From assembly GCA_002792755.1 (NCBI GenBank), contig PFOY01000034.1, forward strand, positions 1 through 16,455: a stretch of 16,455 bases of DNA, given 5' to 3'. Positions 13,339 to 16,455 of this stretch are shown piece after piece. The notes below the pieces were generated by a model. That model was not told the origin of the DNA. It saw nothing but the letters and a program-made list of their open reading frames with translations, and did not search any database. Numbering within the stretch: position 1 is the stretch's first letter; every line of letters starts with the position of its first letter. The position numbers were made by a program, and so were the translations under genes. This stretch comes from Candidatus Nomurabacteria bacterium CG_4_10_14_0_2_um_filter_30_12 (GTDB lineage: Bacteria > Patescibacteriota > Minisyncoccia > Phycocordibacterales > UBA9973).

Positions 13339-14331
13339 ATGCCTGAATATAAAATAATAATGCCTTCTAAACCACGTATTGTTTTAGAAGAAGATAATAA
13401 AGGAGTATTTGAAATAGACGGTTTGTATCCCGGATATGGCCATACCTTAGGTAACAGCTTGAGAAGAATTATTCTTTCTTCTTTGCCTGGTGCTAGTATT
13501 ACTTCTATTAAAATAGAGGGTGTTTCTCATGAATTTCAGACAATGGATGGTATAAAAGAGGATGTAATAGTTATGATTTTAAATTTGAAGAAAATTCGTT
13601 TTAAAATGATATCTGATGAACCACAAATTGTTACACTTTCCATAAAAGGTCCAAAAGAAGTTACTGCAAGTGATATAAAAGTTGGTGGACAAGTAGAGAT
13701 CTTAAATCCTGAGCTTCATTTAGTTGAAGTCACTGGTAAGGTTAATTTAAATATTGAAATGAAAATTGAGAAAGGTTTAGGCTTTATTTCAAAAGAAATT
13801 TTACAAAAAGAAAAAGTTGATATTGGTACTATTGCAGTTGATGGTATTTTTACTCCGATTCGTCGTGTATCTTATGAAGTTGAGAATATGCGTGTTGGTG
13901 ATAATACAAATTATAATCTATTAAGAGTGTCTATTGAAACAGACGGTACGCTTACACCACGTGAAGCTTTTTTGAAATCTATAGAAATAATGATTAATCA
14001 ACTAAAGTCAATTATTGACTTTAAAGAACCCGAGGAAGAAGTTAAAGAACCTGCCCATAATGCTACGTATAGTGTAGTAGGTGGGGAAAAGAAATCTGAC
14101 AAAGAAGATACAAAGACAGATGATTTTACTGATGTATTAAAAACTCGTACTGACAGTCTTGATCTTTCTACTAGAACTTTAAATGCTCTTACTGCTGCAA
14201 ATATCAGAACATTGGGAGGTCTTGCAAGAAAAAAGCGAGAAGATTTACTTGAAGTTGAGGGTATTGGAGAAAAAGGTATAACAGAAATTAAAAATGTATT
14301 AAGTAAATTTGGCCTTAATTTAAAAGAATAA
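13339..14331 (+). CDS. rpoA: DNA-directed RNA polymerase subunit alpha
   Basis: A 330-residue subunit whose dimer scaffolds RNA polymerase assembly. The N-terminal domain (to about residue 232) shows GYGHTLGNSLRRIILSSLPG, VSHEFQTMDGIKEDV and the later TPREAF segment. An acidic, lysine-rich linker (about 232-272) follows. The C-terminal domain (273-330) is intact, with LDLSTRTLNALTAANIRTLG and LLEVEGIGEKGITEI, the helix-hairpin-helix that binds UP elements and activators. Its place between rpsD and rplQ is the standard alpha-operon order. Two consecutive TAA stops close the frame (14329-14334). Confidence 0.97.
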   Translation: MPEYKIIMPSKPRIVLEEDNKGVFEIDGLYPGYGHTLGNSLRRIILSSLPGASITSIKIEGVSHEFQTMDGIKEDVIVMILNLKKIRFKMISDEPQIVTLSIKGPKEVTASDIKVGGQVEILNPELHLVEVTGKVNLNIEMKIEKGLGFISKEILQKEKVDIGTIAVDGIFTPIRRVSYEVENMRVGDNTNYNLLRVSIETDGTLTPREAFLKSIEIMINQLKSIIDFKEPEEEVKEPAHNATYSVVGGEKKSDKEDTKTDDFTDVLKTRTDSLDLSTRTLNALTAANIRTLGGLARKKREDLLEVEGIGEKGITEIKNVLSKFGLNLKE

Positions 14332-14336
14332 TAAAT

Positions 14337-14371
14337 CAATTACGAATTAACAATTACGAATTACGAATTAA
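14337..14371. repeat. ATTACGAATT spacer repeat, copy 1 (before rplQ)
   Basis: Three units of ATTACGAATT in a stretch of about 35 nt that fills most of the rpoA-rplQ spacer. A nearly identical stretch (2 mismatches over 34 nt, hand count) lies at 14733-14765. Confidence 0.8.
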
Positions 14372-14377
14372 AAAAAT

Positions 14378-14731
14378 ATGCGACACCATAATATTAAAAG
14401 AAAATTTGGAAGAGATAAAAATCAAAAAAAGGCACTTTTGAATTCTTTAGCACTTAATTTAATTGTACGTGGAAAAATAAAAACGACAGAACCTAAAGCA
14501 AAAGAATTGCGACCTTTTATAGAGAAATTAGTTACTAAAGCAAAAAAGGGTGATATGGCAACACGTAGAGTCGTTATTTCAAAGCTTTCAAATCGTAGCA
14601 AAGAGGTTAAGAAACTTTTTGAAGTAATTGCATCAAAATATATAGATCAAAAAGGTGGTTATACTAGAGTTTTAAAACTTGGAGCTAGAAAATCAGATGG
14701 AGCTTTAATGGCTATAATTGAATTTGTGTAA
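14378..14731 (+). CDS. rplQ: 50S ribosomal protein L17
   Basis: A 117-residue large-subunit protein near the exit tunnel. It opens with MRHHNIKRKFGRDKNQKKAL, the L17 N-terminal signature in slightly altered form. TTEPKAKELRPFIEKLVTKA, GGYTRVLKLGARKSDGA and a closing IIEFV follow. Length and position after rpoA are typical. The same short repeat lies on both sides of the gene. Confidence 0.96.
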   Translation: MRHHNIKRKFGRDKNQKKALLNSLALNLIVRGKIKTTEPKAKELRPFIEKLVTKAKKGDMATRRVVISKLSNRSKEVKKLFEVIASKYIDQKGGYTRVLKLGARKSDGALMAIIEFV

Positions 14732-14732
14732 A

Positions 14733-14765
14733 CAATTACGAATTAAAAATTACGAATTACGAATT
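14733..14765. repeat. ATTACGAATT spacer repeat, copy 2 (before rplM)
   Basis: CAATTACGAATTAAAAATTA and the following ACGAATT units repeat the motif of 14337-14371 in the same orientation. It ends 7 nt before the rplM ATG. Confidence 0.8.
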
Positions 14766-14772
14766 TAAAATA

Positions 14773-15138
14773 ATGAAAAAAGATAATAAAAAAGAAGAAA
14801 AAATAATAAATGCAGAAGGAAGAACATTGGGTAGAGTTTCTACAGAAATAGCATCTTCTCTTATTGGTAAGACTAGTGTTTCATATGAGAGACATTTATA
14901 TTTAGGTTTTCCTGTTAAAGTAATAAATGCTTCAAAAATAAAGATTACTACTAAAAAGCTTGAAGAGATTTATCATACTAGATATTCTGGTTATAGAGGA
15001 GGGCTACGTATTTTAAAAGGTACAGAGACTAAAGAAAAAAAGGGTATGAGTGAATTAGTAAAGCTCGCAGTCTATCACATGTTGCCAGGAAATAAACTAA
15101 GAAGAGAAATGATGAAGAATTTAGTAGTTGAAGAATAA
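14773..15138 (+). CDS. rplM: 50S ribosomal protein L13, short form
   Basis: A 121-residue protein, about 20 shorter than E. coli L13 (142). Recognisable are IINAEGRTLGRVSTEIASSL, GFPVKVINASKIKITTKK, YSGYRGGLRILKGTE and AVYHMLPGNKLRREMMKNL. The N-terminus is a lysine-rich stretch that replaces the usual longer lead-in. The loop between ERHLYLG and the VINA strand is also trimmed. It forms the usual pair with rpsI, which starts 5 nt downstream. Confidence 0.95.
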   Translation: MKKDNKKEEKIINAEGRTLGRVSTEIASSLIGKTSVSYERHLYLGFPVKVINASKIKITTKKLEEIYHTRYSGYRGGLRILKGTETKEKKGMSELVKLAVYHMLPGNKLRREMMKNLVVEE

Positions 15139-15143
15139 TTTTT

Positions 15144-15569
15144 ATGGAAAATAAAACAACAAAAGAAAAATATATAGAAGCAATAGGAAGAAGAAAAACT
15201 TCTACGGCTCGTGTGCGTATTTGGCAAGCAGTAAAGCATACTTTTATTGTTAATGAAAAGGATGCAAAAGAATATTTTAAAACTGAAGAAGAACGTCGTT
15301 TGATAGAAGATCCAATAATAAAAGGTACAACAGGTGTAGAAAAAACAAATCACAAATGGAAAGTTGAAGTAAAAGTTTTAGGTGGTGGAGTTCATTCTCA
15401 AGCAGAAGCAGTTCGTCATGGATTGGCTCGTGCATTAGTTTTATCTGATATAGAATTACGTGGAAAGATGAAGACATTGGGATATTTAAAACGTGATCCT
15501 AGAGCTAAGGAACGTAGAAAATTCGGACTCAAGAAAGCTCGTAAAGCTCCACAATGGTCTAAACGTTAA
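15144..15569 (+). CDS. rpsI: 30S ribosomal protein S9
   Basis: A 141-residue 30S head protein whose C-terminal tail reaches the P-site tRNA. Seen here: YIEAIGRRKTSTARVRIW, KVLGGGVHSQAEAVRHGLAR and the basic RDPRAKERRKFGLKKARKAP, ending in the invariant SKR. The central part (residues about 40-65) is the more variable region. It is the last ribosomal gene of the block. Copy 5 of the palindromic element follows its stop by 12 nt. Confidence 0.96.
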   Translation: MENKTTKEKYIEAIGRRKTSTARVRIWQAVKHTFIVNEKDAKEYFKTEEERRLIEDPIIKGTTGVEKTNHKWKVEVKVLGGGVHSQAEAVRHGLARALVLSDIELRGKMKTLGYLKRDPRAKERRKFGLKKARKAPQWSKR

Positions 15570-15581
15570 AAAATATATACT

Positions 15582-15675
15582 ATTTAAAATAGTGTATTTT
15601 CACGGTGTGTACTCGAACCTGAATATGGTTAACGAAACCAATATTGTGTATGCCGAAAAAGACACTATTTTAAAT
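15582..15675. repeat. Palindromic dispersed element, copy 5 (subfamily B, intergenic)
   Basis: ATTTAAAATAGTGT (15582-15595) and ACACTATTTTAAAT (15662-15675) are perfectly complementary over 14 bp. The core matches the mnmA copies (TACTCGAACCTGAATATGGT and ATGCCGAA). The frame that gives SHGxYSNLN in mnmA is open here too (FHGVYSNLNMVNETNI), although no gene uses it. A T-rich stretch follows the second arm, so the copy could serve as a terminator for the ribosomal block. Confidence 0.92.
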
Positions 15676-15691
15676 TTTATTTCTGTTTTTT

Positions 15692-15720
15692 AAAATGCCA
15701 CTTGAAAATAGGGGTATTTT
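15692..15720 (+). terminator. Weak hairpin before grpE, possible terminator
   Basis: AAAATGCC (15692-15699) pairs with GGTATTTT (15713-15720) through 8 positions including one G-T, with a 13-nt loop and two further T. It overlaps the candidate grpE promoter, so the two readings compete. Confidence 0.35.
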
Positions 15721-15730
15721 TTGTTAATAT
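15702..15730 (+). promoter_or_regulatory. Candidate grpE promoter, leaderless
   Basis: TTGAAA (15702-15707, 5 of 6 matches), a 17-nt spacer and TAATAT (15725-15730, 4 of 6). The ATG at 15737 lies 6 nt after the -10 box, about where transcription would begin. No heat-shock CIRCE inverted repeat was seen here. Confidence 0.5.
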
Positions 15731-15736
15731 GAGTTT

Positions 15737-16357
15737 ATGAAAAATGAAGAAGAAAAAGAAGTTCAGATTCAAGATGAGACCCCGACAGAGGTTGGAGATG
15801 ATTCTGAAGTTTTGGAGTTTGAATTTAATGAAGATGGAGAAGAAGATTTAAAGAAAACTCTTAAGAAGTTAAGAGCCGATTTGAAGGTTTGTAAGACTGA
15901 AAAGGATGAGTATTTAAATGGTTGGCAAAAAGAGAGAGCAGATTTTGCAAACTATAAGAAACAAGAAGATGATAGAAGAGTGAATTTCTCTGAAGTTGTT
16001 CGTGAACGTATTCTTACAAGATTTTTGACAGTACTAGATAGTTTTAATATGGCATTTACAAACAAAGAATCTTGGAATAAAGTTGACGAGAATTGGCGTA
16101 AAGGAGTAGAATATATATATGCTCAATTGAATACTGTATTTGAAGAATATGATATAAAAGAAATTGGTGTAGTAGGAGAAGATTTTGATCCAAATATTCA
16201 TCAATCTATAGATATGACGCAAACTGATAAAAAAGAAGATAATCATAAGATTTCTGAAATTGTTCAAAAAGGCTATAAGTTGGGTGATAGAATAATAAGA
16301 GCTGCTCGAGTTAATGTTTTTGAATATAATGAGCCAGAATCTACAACAGAAGAATAG
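15737..16357 (+). CDS. grpE: GrpE, nucleotide exchange factor for DnaK
   Basis: A 206-residue protein. GrpE dimers release ADP from DnaK and so drive the Hsp70 folding cycle in the cytoplasm. A highly acidic N-terminus (residues 1-38) leads into a long coiled coil (about 38-110) with the family segment GWQKERADFANYKKQEDDRR. The beta-wing head (about 140-200) has EDFDPNIHQSI and GYKLGDRIIRAARVNV. The length is normal. dnaK and dnaJ are not adjacent. The gene overlaps the next one by 29 nt in another frame, so those two are probably translated together. Confidence 0.93.
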   Translation: MKNEEEKEVQIQDETPTEVGDDSEVLEFEFNEDGEEDLKKTLKKLRADLKVCKTEKDEYLNGWQKERADFANYKKQEDDRRVNFSEVVRERILTRFLTVLDSFNMAFTNKESWNKVDENWRKGVEYIYAQLNTVFEEYDIKEIGVVGEDFDPNIHQSIDMTQTDKKEDNHKISEIVQKGYKLGDRIIRAARVNVFEYNEPESTTEE

Positions 16358-16455
16358 ACAATGTGAACATTGCGATAAATCTTTTGAAATCTCAGATGGG
16401 GAATTTTCTTTATATAAAAAAGTAAATATTGAATTGCCTACTATTTGTAATTTTT
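16329..16455 (+). CDS. Zinc-ribbon protein, N-terminal fragment (runs off the window)
   Basis: An open frame from the ATG at 16329 to the window end gives 42 residues. It starts inside grpE in a different frame and continues past the grpE stop. CEHCDKSFEISDGEFSLYKK followed by INIELPTICNF-type sequence (here VNIELPTICNF) shows one CxxC knuckle and a cysteine likely to begin a second. This start resembles a family of zinc-ribbon proteins I associate with CPR genomes; the function is unknown. The start could instead lie further downstream, but the CxxC is at residues 12-15, so little more could be removed. Confidence 0.6.
   Translation, partial: MSQNLQQKNRQCEHCDKSFEISDGEFSLYKKVNIELPTICNF

Noticed and set aside
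15493..15693. A 66-codon open frame overlapping rpsI and running through element copy 5
   Set aside because: Its first part is the wrong frame of rpsI and its second part is the open frame of the repeat. There is no start signal and no independent gene character.

Overview
The window is a gene-dense, strongly AT-rich piece of bacterial chromosome with every recognisable gene on the + strand. It most resembles the Candidate Phyla Radiation (Patescibacteria, Parcubacteria-like). Signs of this are an alanyl-tRNA synthetase cut to 551 residues, a shortened L13, a sigma-region-4/HARE-HTH regulator, an actin-like protein paired with a bitopic baseplate-J-like protein, and a zinc-ribbon gene overlapping grpE. 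I saw no Shine-Dalgarno sequence placed to serve any gene start, all starts are ATG, and of 20 stops 16 are TAA, 4 TAG and none TGA. The standard code fits, because long conserved proteins read through uninterrupted.

Layout. 2-829 is the 3' part of typA. 917-1945 is a sigma4/HARE-HTH regulator, closed by a strong hairpin terminator. 2036-4408 holds a two-helix membrane protein and mltG, 3 nt apart. 4530-5057 is a DnaQ-like exonuclease and 5170-6399 is mnmA. 6533-7006 is mgtC behind a highly structured leader, followed by alaS (7030-8685). 8720-11194 is the actin-like/bitopic protein pair. From 11270 runs a ribosomal block: infA, rpmJ, rpsM, rpsK, rpsD, rpoA, rplQ, rplM, rpsI. grpE and the start of a zinc-ribbon gene close the window. 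No gene-free stretch exceeds 300 bases. The largest gaps (about 120-170 nt) hold the repeats and leaders listed below.

The most unusual feature is a dispersed palindromic element of about 90-105 bp present five times in direct orientation. Two copies (subfamily A) almost fill the spacers on either side of the exonuclease gene. One copy (subfamily B) lies between rpsI and grpE. Two B copies lie inside mnmA, in frame, each adding about 28 residues to an otherwise complete enzyme. The behaviour is like that of Rickettsia palindromic elements, but the sequence is not one I recognise. Other unexplained structure includes a 122-bp mgtC leader whose 14-bp closing helix would bury the start codon, a four-segment nested palindrome before rpoA, and two pairs of duplicated short repeats in spacers before ribosomal genes. 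Several promoters have a -10 box only 6-11 nt before the ATG, which suggests leaderless mRNAs.

Most genes serve translation (typA, alaS, mnmA, infA, ribosomal proteins), transcription (rpoA, the sigma4-like regulator), protein folding (grpE) and the envelope (mltG, mgtC, the membrane proteins).
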